Source of the DNA: Corynebacterium sp.
GTDB taxonomy: Bacteria; Actinomycetota; Actinomycetes; Mycobacteriales; Mycobacteriaceae
DNA length: 59,518 nucleotides
Reading direction: 5' to 3'
Assembly (NCBI RefSeq): GCF_030532965.1
Contig: NZ_JAUNKC010000019.1
Span: 1-59,518 of the forward strand
Shown here: positions 21,094-30,126 of the stretch, piece after piece
Position numbering within the stretch: position 1 is the first letter of the stretch
Layout: the number at the start of each line of letters is the position of its first letter
The notes under the pieces: generated by a model
What the model was told of the DNA's origin: nothing
The model's input: only the letters and a program-made list of their open reading frames with translations
Databases searched by the model: none
Position numbers and translations under genes: made by a program

Positions 21094-21912
21094 ATGAGTT
21101 CTATTGCAGTAATCGGTGGCGGAAAAATCGGCGAGGCGTTAATCGCCGGGCTGATCGCGGGCGGAACCAACCCGAAAAACATTCACGTGACCAATCGATC
21201 TGCGAATCGATCACAGTATCTGCGGGAAAAATACGAAGTGGTGACCTTCGACGAGAACGGCCCAGCGGTTGACGGCGTAGACGTGGTATTTGTCTGCGTT
21301 AAACCGCAAGCCGTGTTGAAAGTGGTCGACGAAATCGCTGAGGTAATAGATAACAACGACGCAACCACTGTCGTCTCCATGGCGGCGGGTATTACCACCG
21401 CTGCTATCGAAGAGGTATTAGCCGCCGGATCCTCCGTCATTCGGGTCATGCCCAATACCCCCATGTTGGTTGGGAAAGGCATGTGTGCCGTCGCATCAGG
21501 ACGGTTTGTGAAAGATGAGCATCTGGACAAGGTTGTCGAACTACTCGACATGGTCGGTTCGGTGTGCGTGGTATCCGAATCGGATATGGACGCGGTGACT
21601 GCACTATCGGGTTCCTCCCCGGCCTATCTCTTCCTCTTTACGGAGGCGATGATCGACGCAGGGGTGAATTTAGGCTTAAGTAGCGAGGCGTCCCGCCTGC
21701 TGGCCGTTAACGCCTTCTATGGCGCTGCTGCGATGCTTAAAGAGACCGGCAAGCACCCACAGGCGCTACGGACTGACGTTTCCTCTCCTGGTGGCTCCAC
21801 AATCGCCGCGCTTCGGGTCCTGGAAGAAAGCGGCATCCGGGCTGCTGTCTACAACGCCACGGAGGCTTGTGCGCGCCGTTCCAAGGAATTGGGTTCAAAA
21901 GAAAACGGCTAA
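21094..21912 (+). CDS. proC: Pyrroline-5-carboxylate reductase
   Basis: The enzyme performs the last step of proline synthesis, reducing pyrroline-5-carboxylate with NAD(P)H. The 272-residue protein has the Rossmann motif [17 protein letters not shown] at the start, VFVCVKPQ near 70, [12 protein letters not shown] near 118 and the C-terminal family signature ending ALTSSPGGST-like (here [20 protein letters not shown]). The longer frame from 21049 is rejected since the Rossmann strand begins at ATG 21094, preceded by AAGG. It is monocistronic, with a terminator on each side. Its position before the BldC-like and bS22 genes matches mycobacteria. Confidence 0.95.
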   Translation: MSSIAVIGGGKIGEALIAGLIAGGTNPKNIHVTNRSANRSQYLREKYEVVTFDENGPAVDGVDVVFVCVKPQAVLKVVDEIAEVIDNNDATTVVSMAAGITTAAIEEVLAAGSSVIRVMPNTPMLVGKGMCAVASGRFVKDEHLDKVVELLDMVGSVCVVSESDMDAVTALSGSSPAYLFLFTEAMIDAGVNLGLSSEASRLLAVNAFYGAAAMLKETGKHPQALRTDVSSPGGSTIAALRVLEESGIRAAVYNATEACARRSKELGSKENG

Positions 21913-21935
21913 AAATAACGACATGTTGATGGCAG

Positions 21936-21981
21936 AATTTCGGATTTGTGGTTTAAATCACCAACAAATTCGAAATTTTTT
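21936..21981 (+). terminator. Terminator after proC
   Basis: AATTTC, ATTTGT and GGT pair with ACC, ACAAAT and GAAATT with two small internal mismatches, followed by TTTTTAT. Confidence 0.7.
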
Positions 21982-22186
21982 ATACCCCTACCCGAAACCG
22001 GAATACTATTCTATTTCCTGCGCTTTCGTGAAACAACAGGGGTAATTTTCTTTTTCTGAGAGTTATTTTTTGCACACTAGGTCGCACCAGTCACATGTTT
22101 CACGCTAAGCTCAATTCAGCACGTGCGTGACCATACTGCGGGAGGGGAAGCCCGCAGCGCGCCACCTGCTGAAGGGTTAGATAAAT

Positions 22187-22387
22187 ATGGCTAGAGAAGA
22201 TAACGGAACCTTCTTAACCGTTGCGGAGGTCGCGGAAATCATGCGCGTCTCCAAAATGACCGTATATCGGTTAGTTCACTCCGGTGAGCTACCTGCGGTG
22301 CGCGTGGGACGTAGTTTCCGCGTGCATGAGAAGGCGGTTAACGAATACCTCGACTCTTCCTACTACGAAGTAGGCGAAGTCGGCTAG
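22187..22387 (+). CDS. Small BldC/excisionase-like helix-turn-helix DNA-binding protein
   Basis: The 66-residue protein is a single MerR-like winged helix: LTVAEVAEIMRVSKMTVYRL forms the helix-turn-helix and VRVGRSFRVHEKAVNEYLDS the wing and recognition helix. It matches the actinobacterial BldC group, and its place after proC corresponds to Rv0500A. Such proteins bind AT-rich direct repeats and act as global regulators, not as phage excisionases. The ATG is preceded by GAAGGGTTAG. A terminator-like hairpin at 22418 follows, so it is its own unit. Targets cannot be read from the sequence. Confidence 0.88.
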   Translation: MAREDNGTFLTVAEVAEIMRVSKMTVYRLVHSGELPAVRVGRSFRVHEKAVNEYLDSSYYEVGEVG

Positions 22388-22748
22388 GTATCACCGTTTA
22401 CCACTGTTTAACCGGTCAACAGCACCTTCGTCGTGCGCCTCTTACTTGCCAAAGGGGCTCACGACGATGGTGCTGTTTTCAATGTGAGGCTCAAGTGACG
22501 GAAGTTGGGGTATGTTTTGTTCCCAGCAACCACGCTCGGTATGATTAGACCCATTCGTGTCAGCACCACGCCCACGCACGGCTAGTTTGCTACGTTTTCG
22601 TGGCGGCTGCTTCGCGGGCGAAAGTGCACTTCGACTGCGTGGTGGGCAATGGCTTTGTCGATTGTCTGTTATAAGTTCAAGTCCGTGCGGGCAGCTGACA
22701 GGGAAGAAGTACGTACATCTTTCAATTAGGTAAGCGAGGGAAACCGGT
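22388..22748. other. Intergenic region between BldC-like gene and bS22
   Basis: This stretch of about 360 bases holds the terminator at 22418-22479 and the presumed promoter and leader of the bS22 gene. No other gene is supported. Confidence 0.6.
22418..22479 (+). terminator. Terminator-like hairpin after the BldC-like gene
   Basis: AACAGCACC plus TCGTCGTG pair with CACGACGA plus GGTGCTGTT, one mismatch between the two blocks, followed by a weak TTC tract. Confidence 0.6.
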
Positions 22749-22850
22749 ATGGGTTCTGTCATTAAGAAGCGCCGTAAGCGCATGTCCAAGAAAAAGCACC
22801 GCAAGCTGCTGCGCCGCACCCGAGTTCAGCGTCGTAAACTCGGCAAATAA
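22749..22850 (+). CDS. Small ribosomal subunit protein bS22
   Basis: The 33-residue peptide reads [20 protein letters not shown] and ends with QRRKLGK. It is nearly all Lys and Arg and, as I recall it, identical or nearly so to the mycobacterial protein bS22 (Rv0500B), which was found by cryo-EM in the small subunit near the decoding region. It is too short for most gene finders. It starts at ATG 22749 and ends in TAA at 22848-22850, followed at once by a long hairpin. Position after proC and the BldC-like gene matches mycobacteria. Near-perfect conservation makes this call very secure. Confidence 0.96.
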
Positions 22851-22859
22851 TAGCTTTTA

Positions 22860-22912
22860 CAACAACCGCCACCCTCACTCAACACCATTGCGCAAGAGGG
22901 TGGCGGTTGTTG
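22860..22912 (+). terminator. Long hairpin after bS22
   Basis: A 17-base-pair perfect stem, left arm 22860-22876 (CAACAACCGCCACCCTC) and right arm 22896-22912, starts ten bases after the bS22 stop. It lacks a clear U tract but fits a terminator or 3' stabilising stem. Confidence 0.75.
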
Positions 22913-22984
22913 TATGTTCGGGATTTTTCTATCGCTAAAAAGATGTTTTGGCGTTTTACGAGGGGCAAGTCCTAGCTGGTTTCC

Positions 22985-23023
22985 AAGCGTGGTTAGCTGA
23001 GAAGTACCTAGCCACGCTTTTGA
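22985..23023 (+). terminator. Second hairpin with T-rich tail upstream of the NYN remnant
   Basis: AAGCGTGGTTAG pairs with CTAGCCACGCTT (one G-U pair), followed by TTGATTG. It may be a backup terminator or the end of a lost gene. Confidence 0.55.
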
Positions 23024-23121
23024 TTGTGTTATTGGCTGCAATATTGCCAAAAGCTTTCCTCCGTCATTTCTTGTTGATCTATTCTAGGAGCAAGTTTTAT
23101 GACAGAGGGTGAAGGTAAGAA

Positions 23122-23304
23122 ATGGCCACGCGAGTAGGCGTTTATTTCGATGGGTTCAATGTTTACTACGGAGGGAGAAATTTATTTAAAGGTAGTTCAA
23201 TCCAGTGGAAGTGGTACTCGCCTCGTGGTTTAGCAGAATACGTAGTCGATTTTGTTCGAAAGGCTCCGTGTTATTCCAGCGCCCAACCGATTGGGGAAGA
23301 GTAA
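23122..23304 (+). pseudogene. Truncated NYN-domain (LabA/DUF88-type) gene
   Basis: The first 40 or so codons read VGVYFDGFNVYYGGRNLFKG and then WYSPRGLAEYVVDF, which is the start of a NYN ribonuclease domain: the DGFN motif holds the first catalytic aspartate. An intact member needs about 150-200 residues with more acidic residues; here the frame stops after 60 codons and the tail is unrelated. A good ribosome site (GGTGAAGGTAAGAA) precedes the ATG. A strong terminator at 23374 follows, which suggests the remains of a complete transcription unit. It is read as a deletion remnant. A short functional peptide is possible but unlikely. Confidence 0.6.
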
Positions 23305-23373
23305 AATACCTAATGCTTGGAAAGGAATTTGACCTATCTCGATGTATGCAGTAAAATCCCCTTCCATAATTCC

Positions 23374-23404
23374 CCCGTCCTCTTCGGAGGCGGGTTTTTT
23401 ATTT
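23374..23404 (+). terminator. Intrinsic terminator with UUCG tetraloop
   Basis: CCCG, a bulged T, CCTC, loop TTCG, GAGG and CGGG, followed by TTTTTTATTTT. It ends the unit containing the NYN remnant. Confidence 0.9.
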
Positions 23405-23455
23405 TAATACCATCACTAAACGTGGTAATTCGGCAGTTACGCCCAGGACCGCCCG

Positions 23456-24499
23456 TTACGCTGACTCGTTGGGGGAGCGTCGAAAAGCTTTCCAGCTAAA
23501 CACGGCAGTGGCCAGTGCTGGAAGTCCGAACGTGCGGATTGCTTTGCGCAGGCTGCGGTAGTCGTGGATTTCCCAGCCCCGGCGTTTGGCCTCTTTGCTC
23601 AGCTGCCGATCCGGGTTAATGGCAACAGCGGTGCCCACCATAGAAAGCATTGGGATGTCATTGATGGAATCTGAATAGGCGGTGCAGCGCGAAAGGTCGA
23701 GTTTTTCCATCGTTGCTAAGGCGGCGACCGCGTGACGTTTACCGGGGCCGTGCAGGATGTCGCCCACCAGGCGGCCGGTGAACAGCCCGTCTTTGACCTC
23801 AGCGACGGTTCCAAGGGCACCGGTGAAGCCGAGCCGTTTCGCCAGGATCTGGCCGAGTTGGACCGGGGTGGCGGACACGAGCCAAACTTGGTCACCCGCC
23901 GCGATGTGTTTGTCGGCCAGTTGCTTGGTGCCGGGCCACAGTTTGTCACTCATGTGGGTATCGACGATCTCTTCGCACAGGTCGACGAGTTCGGCAACGC
24001 TGCGGCCTTTGATGAATTCCAAGGCTTGTTCCCGGCCCTCGGCGACGTCTTCGGCGTTTTCAGCGCCGGTGACCCGGAATTTTAGCTGCTTCCAGGCGAC
24101 CGGGATGATATCGCCAAGCGAAATATACCGACGTCGGGCTAGCCCCAACGCGAAAACGATGAGTGAGGACCCTTGGATCAACGTGTTGTCCACGTCGAAG
24201 AACGCGGCTGCGCCGGAGCTCGGAATATTCGATGACGGGATGTTCAGGTGGGTGGAGTCGGCGGCCTCATACGAGCCGGAAACGGAGTCAAGCCCGGCGG
24301 TGAAATCTTTAAGGTCGAGGCCGAAAAGCTCACTGGCGGCCATGGCGGCGGCAGCTTCACCGGCTTTCTGCTGGGTGCTGTCGTCGATGGGTGGTAGGGC
24401 GCGTTCTTCGAAGAATCGTCGTAGGTTTCCTCGGGTGCTGCTCCAGCTCGCCAGGAAGTCCTCTGGCCGTTCATGCCAGGTGGGTTCACGTTCAGACAC
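23456..24499 (-). CDS. HAD-IB family phosphatase (SerB1-type)
   Basis: The 347-residue protein is a haloacid dehalogenase-type hydrolase of subfamily IB, like phosphoserine phosphatase. Motif I is [15 protein letters not shown] near residue 98, motif II SATPVQ near 207, and motif [16 protein letters not shown] near 270. An N-terminal extension of about 90 residues precedes the catalytic domain, and position matches Rv0505c (annotated serB1). Similar actinobacterial proteins may act on lysophosphatidic acid or other phosphates, so the substrate is open. It starts at GTG 24499 with GAAAGG further upstream. One CGTCGAAAAGC copy overlaps its last codons. Confidence 0.85.
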   Translation of the reverse strand: MSEREPTWHERPEDFLASWSSTRGNLRRFFEERALPPIDDSTQQKAGEAAAAMAASELFGLDLKDFTAGLDSVSGSYEAADSTHLNIPSSNIPSSGAAAFFDVDNTLIQGSSLIVFALGLARRRYISLGDIIPVAWKQLKFRVTGAENAEDVAEGREQALEFIKGRSVAELVDLCEEIVDTHMSDKLWPGTKQLADKHIAAGDQVWLVSATPVQLGQILAKRLGFTGALGTVAEVKDGLFTGRLVGDILHGPGKRHAVAALATMEKLDLSRCTAYSDSINDIPMLSMVGTAVAINPDRQLSKEAKRRGWEIHDYRSLRKAIRTFGLPALATAVFSWKAFRRSPNESA

Positions 24500-24763
24500 G
24501 TTGACGACGAAACCTTTCTCATAATGCGCGGATAATGACTAGCGGTTAACGTTCCTGCGGCACGGGTGAAACGTGTTGTGCGTTAGGGCAGGTGACTTGA
24601 AACCGGTAGCCTTTATTCATGGTAGTCCGTGATTCTAGTCGGTGCTTTAGCGGTCGGGCTACCACTACTTAGGTCGTGTCAGAAGCGGCGGCTCACGTGG
24701 CATTACGGCGATTTTGGTCATGGGGAACAGCCCTGACGTGATTGCTGAACGAAGGAGGACGAT

Positions 24764-25000
24764 GTGGCGGAAATGGTGGAATTGATGGTGCGGAAAACCT
24801 GCGGTTCTTGTGACCGGGTGCGGGAGCAGATTAAAGACGTGATCGCCCAAGCGGGGGTGGAATTTCGGGTATGCGATGTAGACGAAGATCCGCAATTGCA
24901 GGTGGAATTTGGCGACCGGGTGCCGGTCGTGGTGATCGATGGGGAAGAATTCGCATGTTGGGAGGTTGATAACGCCGAGTTAGCCAATGCTTTGTTGTGA
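24764..25000 (+). CDS. Glutaredoxin-like thiol protein (DUF836 type)
   Basis: The 78-residue protein has a thioredoxin fold with the redox pair CGSC at residues 13-16, then FRVCDVDEDPQLQVEFGDRVPVVVIDGE, with the conserved cis-proline in VPVV. It corresponds to Rv0508, upstream of hemA. It should be a small cytoplasmic thiol-disulfide protein, working perhaps with mycothiol; its partner is not known. It starts at GTG 24764, since AAGGAGGA lies just upstream. It is separated from hemA by 195 bases and a terminator-like hairpin. Confidence 0.88.
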   Translation: MAEMVELMVRKTCGSCDRVREQIKDVIAQAGVEFRVCDVDEDPQLQVEFGDRVPVVVIDGEEFACWEVDNAELANALL

Positions 25001-25143
25001 ACTCACCTACCCCCGGCTACGGTGATATGAATCAGAGTAACGTCCAATTTTCAACCAAAAGTTTGAGGCTGGGCTGTTAATCTTCAATCAGGTACCTGGA
25101 TATGGGTGGAATGTAGTGATCCAACATGAGGTCTTAGATCGCT

Positions 25144-25171
25144 GCCGGTTGGGTGTTGACCGGCGGTTTTT
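25144..25171 (+). terminator. Terminator or attenuator just upstream of hemA
   Basis: GCCGGT, a nine-base loop, ACCGGC, then GGTTTTTAA. It lies only 25 bases before the hemA start, so it may either end the glutaredoxin-like transcript or attenuate hemA. Confidence 0.7.
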
Positions 25172-25195
25172 AAGACGGAAAGCGGTGAAAACGGC

Positions 25196-26590
25196 GTGAG
25201 TGTTTTGGTAGTGGGTATGTCCCACCGCTCAGCCCCAGTGGCACTGCTGGAGAAGCTGAGCATGGATGGGGATGCGAAGACCCACACGGCGGCCGAATTG
25301 ATCAATCGGCCTTCGCTTTCCGAGGCGATGATTGTCTCAACCTGCAATCGGTTTGAGGTGTATTGCACCACCTCAAGTTTCCACACCGGAGTGTCGGATG
25401 TGGTGGATGTTTTGCATCGCAAGAGCGGGGTTTCGGTGGAAACTCTACGGGGGTGTTTATATGTGCGTTACGCAGATGCGGCGGCGGAACACCTCATGGT
25501 AGTGGCCGCAGGCATGGATTCGATGGTGGTGGGGGAGCAACAAATCATCGGCCAGGTACGTACCGCCTACCAGCAAGCCACCGACGCCGGCACGGTGGGG
25601 CCAAAGCTGCACAGCCTGGTGCAGGCAGCACTACACACCGGGAAGCGGGTGCATACCGAAACAGACATTGATACCGCAGGCGTGTCCATGGTGTCCTTCG
25701 CCTTCGACGAGGCGATTGCCCAGCTAGGGCAGGTAGATTCCCGGCGGCCATTCGCGGGACGTACCGCGCTAGTTTTAGGGGCAGGCGCAATGGCTTCGTT
25801 GGCGGCCACGCAATTGGGCCGGTTGGGCATCGACGAACTGGTTGTCGCAAACCGCACCCGTGAGCGCGCCGAACGCTTGGCAGAACACGCACGCGAGGCG
25901 GGGGTTGCCGCCCGGGTGGTGGATTTCGCGGATCGGCGGTCGGCGTTGGCTGAGGTGGACATCGCGGTTTCGGCGACCGGTGCCCAGAATTTCACGATCA
26001 CCCGCCCTGACATTCCAGCAGGGCATTCGCTTATGTTGATTGATTTGTCGATGCCACGCGACATCGATGATGCTGTGACGGAGGGGACTATGGCGACCTT
26101 GGTAAATATTGAACGACTGCACGCTATTCGACGCGAAGACCAAGGCAGCGACGGGGCGGCGTTGCGGATCGTCGCCGAAGAACTGGCGGAATACAGCTCA
26201 GCCCAGCGAGTCAAGGATGTGGCCCCGGCGGTGACCGCGTTACGACGCCACGCGGCAGAACTGATCGATACCGAGCTCATGCGGCTGCAAGGCCGCACCC
26301 CCGACATGGCCGACGCAGAGTTCGCGGAGGTGGCAAACACCGTGCGCCGGGTGGTGGATAAGCTCTTGCACCAGCCGACGGTGCGGGTGAAGAAACTCGC
26401 CGCTGAATCCGGCGTGGTCAGCTACGAATCCGCCCTGCAAGAACTATTCGGCTTGACCGGCGAGAACCAATCGGTCCGGGTGGAGCTTAGCGAGTTGCCC
26501 GATGCTGCGAGTCTGGCCGCAGAAACCACGACGGCCGCCAATACCAGCATCGAGACGCTACGGCCGCAGCACGAAACCCAAGGAGTGTAG
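25196..26590 (+). CDS. hemA: Glutamyl-tRNA reductase
   Basis: First committed enzyme of C5-route tetrapyrrole synthesis: it reduces glutamyl-tRNA to glutamate-1-semialdehyde with NADPH. The 464-residue protein has VGMSHRSAPVALLE at the start, the catalytic cysteine at position 50 in VSTCNRFEVYC, GEQQIIGQVRTAYQ near 105, the NADPH motif LVLGAGAMASLAA near 195 and the dimerisation helix region with RLQGRTPDM. It begins at GTG 25196. It leads a compact run hemA-hemC-hemD-hemB. The hairpin at 25144 just upstream may regulate it. HemL, the next enzyme, is encoded 10 kb away in the same cluster. Confidence 0.97.
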   Translation: MSVLVVGMSHRSAPVALLEKLSMDGDAKTHTAAELINRPSLSEAMIVSTCNRFEVYCTTSSFHTGVSDVVDVLHRKSGVSVETLRGCLYVRYADAAAEHLMVVAAGMDSMVVGEQQIIGQVRTAYQQATDAGTVGPKLHSLVQAALHTGKRVHTETDIDTAGVSMVSFAFDEAIAQLGQVDSRRPFAGRTALVLGAGAMASLAATQLGRLGIDELVVANRTRERAERLAEHAREAGVAARVVDFADRRSALAEVDIAVSATGAQNFTITRPDIPAGHSLMLIDLSMPRDIDDAVTEGTMATLVNIERLHAIRREDQGSDGAALRIVAEELAEYSSAQRVKDVAPAVTALRRHAAELIDTELMRLQGRTPDMADAEFAEVANTVRRVVDKLLHQPTVRVKKLAAESGVVSYESALQELFGLTGENQSVRVELSELPDAASLAAETTTAANTSIETLRPQHETQGV

Positions 26591-26596
26591 TTTCCC

Positions 26597-27490
26597 ATGT
26601 CCCAACTCGCTATCGGCACCCGCGGCAGTTTACTGGCCACCACCCAGTCCGGGCACGTGCGGGATGCGCTCGCCGCGAATGGATATAAGGCGCAGCTGCA
26701 TATCGTCACCACGGTGGGGGATGTAAATATGGCGCCAGTAGAGCGCATCGGAGTGGGGGTGTTCACCCAGGCGCTGCGGGATGCGCTCATGAACAGGGAA
26801 TGTGACATAGCGGTGCACTCCTTTAAAGATCTGCCCACCGCAGCAGACCCCCGATTCACACTCATTGTTCCCAAGCGCGCCGATATGCGCGACTGCCTCA
26901 TCGCCCGTGACGGAATGACATTGGCGCAGTTGCCACCCGGCGCGGTGATCGGAACCGGCGCGCCGCGCCGCATCGCGCAGTTAAAGGCGTTGCGTCCGGA
27001 TATTGTCACCCGTCCGCTGCGGGGGAATATTGACACCCGCATGGCAAAGGTGACATCCGGCGAGCTGGACGCGGTGGTGTTGGCGTATGCGGGGCTTAGT
27101 CGGGTGGGCCGCGCGGAGGCGGCCTCGGAGGTTTTTGACCCGACTGTGTTTGTTCCCGCACCGGCGCAGGGTGCGTTGGCGGTGGAGTGCCGGGCAGATG
27201 ATGATCTGGCACGCGCCGCCATCGAGTCGATTGCTGATCCGGAAGCGATGACATGCGCGATGGCAGAACGGGTGGTTCTTAATCGGCTGGAAGCTGGGTG
27301 CAGCGCCCCCGTCGCCGCCTTTTCGACGATTGACGCTGGCCAGCTGCATGTGACCGGCGCGGTGGTCTCGTTGGACGGCCAGGTGGTGCTGACCGCAACG
27401 GAAACCGGGTTGCCGGATCAGTCGGTCGCCGTAGGTGAAGCGGTGGCGCAGGCGTTGGTGGACCAAGGCGCAGCGGCCATTGTGGGCTGA
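26597..27490 (+). CDS. hemC: Porphobilinogen deaminase (hydroxymethylbilane synthase)
   Basis: The enzyme joins four porphobilinogen units into hydroxymethylbilane. The 297-residue protein has [16 protein letters not shown] at the N-terminus, HSFKDLPT near 76, [11 protein letters not shown] near 118, [11 protein letters not shown] near 138 and the dipyrromethane cofactor cysteine at about residue 235 in [13 protein letters not shown]. All are normal. ATG 26597 comes six bases after the hemA stop with CCAAGGAG upstream, so hemA and hemC are surely co-transcribed. Confidence 0.97.
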   Translation: MSQLAIGTRGSLLATTQSGHVRDALAANGYKAQLHIVTTVGDVNMAPVERIGVGVFTQALRDALMNRECDIAVHSFKDLPTAADPRFTLIVPKRADMRDCLIARDGMTLAQLPPGAVIGTGAPRRIAQLKALRPDIVTRPLRGNIDTRMAKVTSGELDAVVLAYAGLSRVGRAEAASEVFDPTVFVPAPAQGALAVECRADDDLARAAIESIADPEAMTCAMAERVVLNRLEAGCSAPVAAFSTIDAGQLHVTGAVVSLDGQVVLTATETGLPDQSVAVGEAVAQALVDQGAAAIVG

Positions 27491-27514
27491 CGGCGGGTAA
27501 CCAGGAGTTGGTCA

Positions 27515-28375
27515 ATGTACAACCCACACACGGGGTCACCGGCAGATCCCACCCGGATGGATAAACCGCTGTCGGGTTGGCAGGTGGTGGTTCCCCGGGC
27601 GCGGCACCAAGCGCAGCAGATGGTTGCGCTGTTGGAAGCCGCTGGTGCGACGGCGGTAGTGGTTCCCACCATTGAGATCGCGCCGCCGATCGATGAAACG
27701 CCGATGCAGCAGGCCGTCTCCGATCTCATTGCCGGGGAATTTGAGTGGCTGATTCTAACCAGCAGCAATGCGGTGGCGGCGCTGAAGCGCTACGTTGAGC
27801 AGGCGGCTGAGAACCAACAAGCAAGCCCAAGTGAGCTTATAGCGCAGATTAATCGCGCTACCCAGGTGGCGGTGGTGGGGCGAAAAACCGCGCAGGCTGC
27901 GCGGGACCTGGGGCTGCAACCAGCGCTGAGCCCGCCGGTGACCGAGCAAAACGCGACGGGTGTCGTCGCCGTTTTCCCCACGGCGGATTTCGGCGGTGCC
28001 GGGGACGGTCGGCGCGTATTGCTGCCCCGGGCGGACATCGCCACCGACGTGGTGGCCACCGGTATCGCGGCACGCGGGTGGCAGGTGACAGATGTGATCG
28101 CCTATCGCACCGTGGCCGCGCCACCCCCGCCGCCGGAGGTCATCGCGGCGGTACGCGGCGGCGCGATCGATGCGATCTGTGTCACCAGTGGCTCTACCAT
28201 TCGGAACCTGGTGGCGGCGACCGGGAAACCTCATCCTGACACCATCATCGCGTGCATCGGGCCGATGGCCGCGGCGGCGTGTGCTGAATGCGGGGTGCGG
28301 GTGGACATCGTGCCGGAGATCGCCGAAGTACCAGCGCTTATCGACGCCCTGGCCACGGCGGCGCGTAACCGGTAG
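27515..28375 (+). CDS. hemD: Uroporphyrinogen-III synthase (stand-alone HemD)
   Basis: The enzyme closes hydroxymethylbilane with inversion of ring D to uroporphyrinogen III. The 286-residue protein has the two-lobed HemD pattern: GWQVVVPRARHQAQQMVALLE, WLILTSSNAVAAL near 75, then VLLPRADIATDVVATGIAARGW near 168, VTDVIAYRT near 190 and ICVTSGSTIRNLV near 222. No methyltransferase (CobA/SUMT) domain is attached. As I recall, several relatives carry a fused two-domain protein here. AGGAG seven bases before ATG 27515 sets the start. It lies 24 bases after hemC. Confidence 0.92.
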   Translation: MYNPHTGSPADPTRMDKPLSGWQVVVPRARHQAQQMVALLEAAGATAVVVPTIEIAPPIDETPMQQAVSDLIAGEFEWLILTSSNAVAALKRYVEQAAENQQASPSELIAQINRATQVAVVGRKTAQAARDLGLQPALSPPVTEQNATGVVAVFPTADFGGAGDGRRVLLPRADIATDVVATGIAARGWQVTDVIAYRTVAAPPPPPEVIAAVRGGAIDAICVTSGSTIRNLVAATGKPHPDTIIACIGPMAAAACAECGVRVDIVPEIAEVPALIDALATAARNR

Positions 28376-28435
28376 ACGTCGAAAAGCACCTGCTAATTGG
28401 CTAAAGTGACAGCCATACGGAAAGGAAGCACCCCC

Positions 28436-29446
28436 ATGAGTTTTCAGCCCCCACTACGCCGCCCCCGCAGGCTGCGCGCCACGTCTGCCATCCGCGATAT
28501 GGTCGCCGAAACCCGACTCCACGCCAGCGACTTCATCTACCCGCTGTTTATCGCCGATGGGATCGCAAGCCCCCGCGAGATTTCCTCCATGCCCGGCCAA
28601 TACCAACACACCCTCGATTCGCTGAACAGTATCGTCGCCGACGCCATCGACGCTGGCATCCGGTGCGTCGATCTTTTCGGGGTGCCGAAACCTGAAGACA
28701 AAGACGCGGAAGGAAGCCACGCTTGGCGGCCGGACGGGATTCTTAACCGGGCGATCCGGAAGCTGCGGGAAACCTTCGGCGACGATATCCTCATCATGGC
28801 CGATACCTGCCTCGACGAATTCACCGACCATGGCCACTGCGGGGTACTCACTACCACCGCACGCGGCGAAACTGTGGTCGACAACGACGCCACCATCGGC
28901 TACTACCAAAAAATGGCCTGCGCCCAAGCCGACGCCGGGGCGCATATTGTGAGCCCATCGGGCATGATGGACGGCCAAATCCGCGCCATCCGCAGCGCAT
29001 TAGACGAAGCCGGGCACCACGACGTCGCCATCATGGCGTACTCCGCCAAATACGCATCCGCCTTTTACGGCCCGTTCCGCGACGCGGTCGGCTCCTCCCT
29101 CGACGGCGACCGGCGCACCTACCAGCAAAACCCAGCCAACATCCGGGAATCCCTGCTGGAAGTCCAATTAGACATCGACGAAGGCGCAGATTTTGTCATG
29201 GTTAAACCCGCCATGCCGTATCTCGACGTACTCACGCAGGTGGCACACACCTCTACCGTCCCCGTTGCCGCCTATCAAGTCTCCGGCGAATACGCCATGC
29301 TGCACGCCGCCGCCCGCGCCGGCTGGCTGGATTTGGAAGCCACTATGATGGAATCGCTCATCTCCATTAAACGCGCCGGGGCGAACCATATTCTCACCTA
29401 TTTCGCCCTCGATGCCGCCCGGCACCTTGCCACCAACCACAAGTAA
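28436..29446 (+). CDS. hemB: Delta-aminolevulinic acid dehydratase (porphobilinogen synthase)
   Basis: The enzyme condenses two 5-aminolevulinate molecules to porphobilinogen. The 336-residue protein has both Schiff-base lysines, at about 205 (AYSAKYASAFYGPFRD) and 257 (FVMVKPAMPYLDV). The metal site reads DTCLDEFTDHGHCG, with aspartates where zinc enzymes have cysteines, which points to a magnesium-type enzyme. ATG 28436 is chosen because GGAAAGGA lies about eight bases upstream; the in-frame start at 28397 would add a tail not seen in the family. A CGTCGAAAAGC copy lies in the 60-base gap after hemD. Confidence 0.96.
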   Translation: MSFQPPLRRPRRLRATSAIRDMVAETRLHASDFIYPLFIADGIASPREISSMPGQYQHTLDSLNSIVADAIDAGIRCVDLFGVPKPEDKDAEGSHAWRPDGILNRAIRKLRETFGDDILIMADTCLDEFTDHGHCGVLTTTARGETVVDNDATIGYYQKMACAQADAGAHIVSPSGMMDGQIRAIRSALDEAGHHDVAIMAYSAKYASAFYGPFRDAVGSSLDGDRRTYQQNPANIRESLLEVQLDIDEGADFVMVKPAMPYLDVLTQVAHTSTVPVAAYQVSGEYAMLHAAARAGWLDLEATMMESLISIKRAGANHILTYFALDAARHLATNHK

Positions 29447-29512
29447 CGAACTATTGTTTGTTAGGCTCAGAAGAAAAACACCCACGACGCAGTGTAAGGA
29501 AACGACAGCTCG

Positions 29513-30094
29513 GTGACCCTACCCACAACACAATCCGCACAAGGCCAGTCAACGCCCAAACCCGCCTCGGTCAACCTGGCGGTAAAACTCTGGGCGCTGA
29601 TTATCGCGTGCGAAGGAATTCACCAGATCGCCAACATAGTCATGGGGTTCTACAGCCGCGATCAACGAGCCGCAATGTACAAAGAAGCCCTCAAAAGCGC
29701 CGGTAACCAGCCCATCCCCAGCGACGACCTGGTCCGCACCTTCTTCACCGTAACTGTTTTCGCAGTGGGGCTGATCGCGTTATTGATCCTGGTGGGGGTT
29801 GCGTTTCTCGTGCGCAGCTTCAACAAGCCAGGAGGTAACGCCACGGTGGCGCGCCGGGTTTTGGGGTATTTCGGTCTGTATTTTTCCATTCGACTGATTT
29901 TGGTGTTCTTCACCGAACCGGTCAGTTCGGTGCCGGTTCAGCTGTTCGCTTTTGACGGCAGCATACAAATCTTGACCGGTGTCATCGCTGCAGCAGCAGT
30001 GATTTTCGCCGGACGGGAAGAGTCTTTAACCTGGGTAGGGGAGACACCACTGGGCGCACCATCATCGAAAACGCCACCGAGGCGGCGTCGATAA
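29513..30094 (+). CDS. Four-helix membrane protein of the haem cluster, unknown function
   Basis: The 193-residue protein has four hydrophobic segments: LWALIIACEGIHQIANIVMG (near residue 23), TFFTVTVFAVGLIALLILVG (near 78), VLGYFGLYFSIRLILVFF (near 118) and a last one around FDGSIQILTGVIAAAAVIFA. It is not recognised beyond being a corynebacterial-type membrane protein found between hemB and the P-type ATPase-like gene. It starts at GTG 29513 after GTAAGGAAAC. The gap to the next gene is 32 bases, so the two are probably made together and may form one membrane complex. That is inference. Confidence 0.75.
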   Translation: MTLPTTQSAQGQSTPKPASVNLAVKLWALIIACEGIHQIANIVMGFYSRDQRAAMYKEALKSAGNQPIPSDDLVRTFFTVTVFAVGLIALLILVGVAFLVRSFNKPGGNATVARRVLGYFGLYFSIRLILVFFTEPVSSVPVQLFAFDGSIQILTGVIAAAAVIFAGREESLTWVGETPLGAPSSKTPPRRRR

Positions 30095-30126
30095 GCGGCA
30101 GGAATAGGCGAGGAGAACCTTACAAT

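Noticed and set aside
25001..25195. DtxR-type iron box upstream of hemA
   Set aside because: Nothing close to the TTAGGTTAGCCTAACC pattern was found here or before the other haem genes.
25567..26340. 257-codon frame antisense to hemA
   Set aside because: Ser/Arg/Ala-rich shadow with no domain; hemA is unambiguous.
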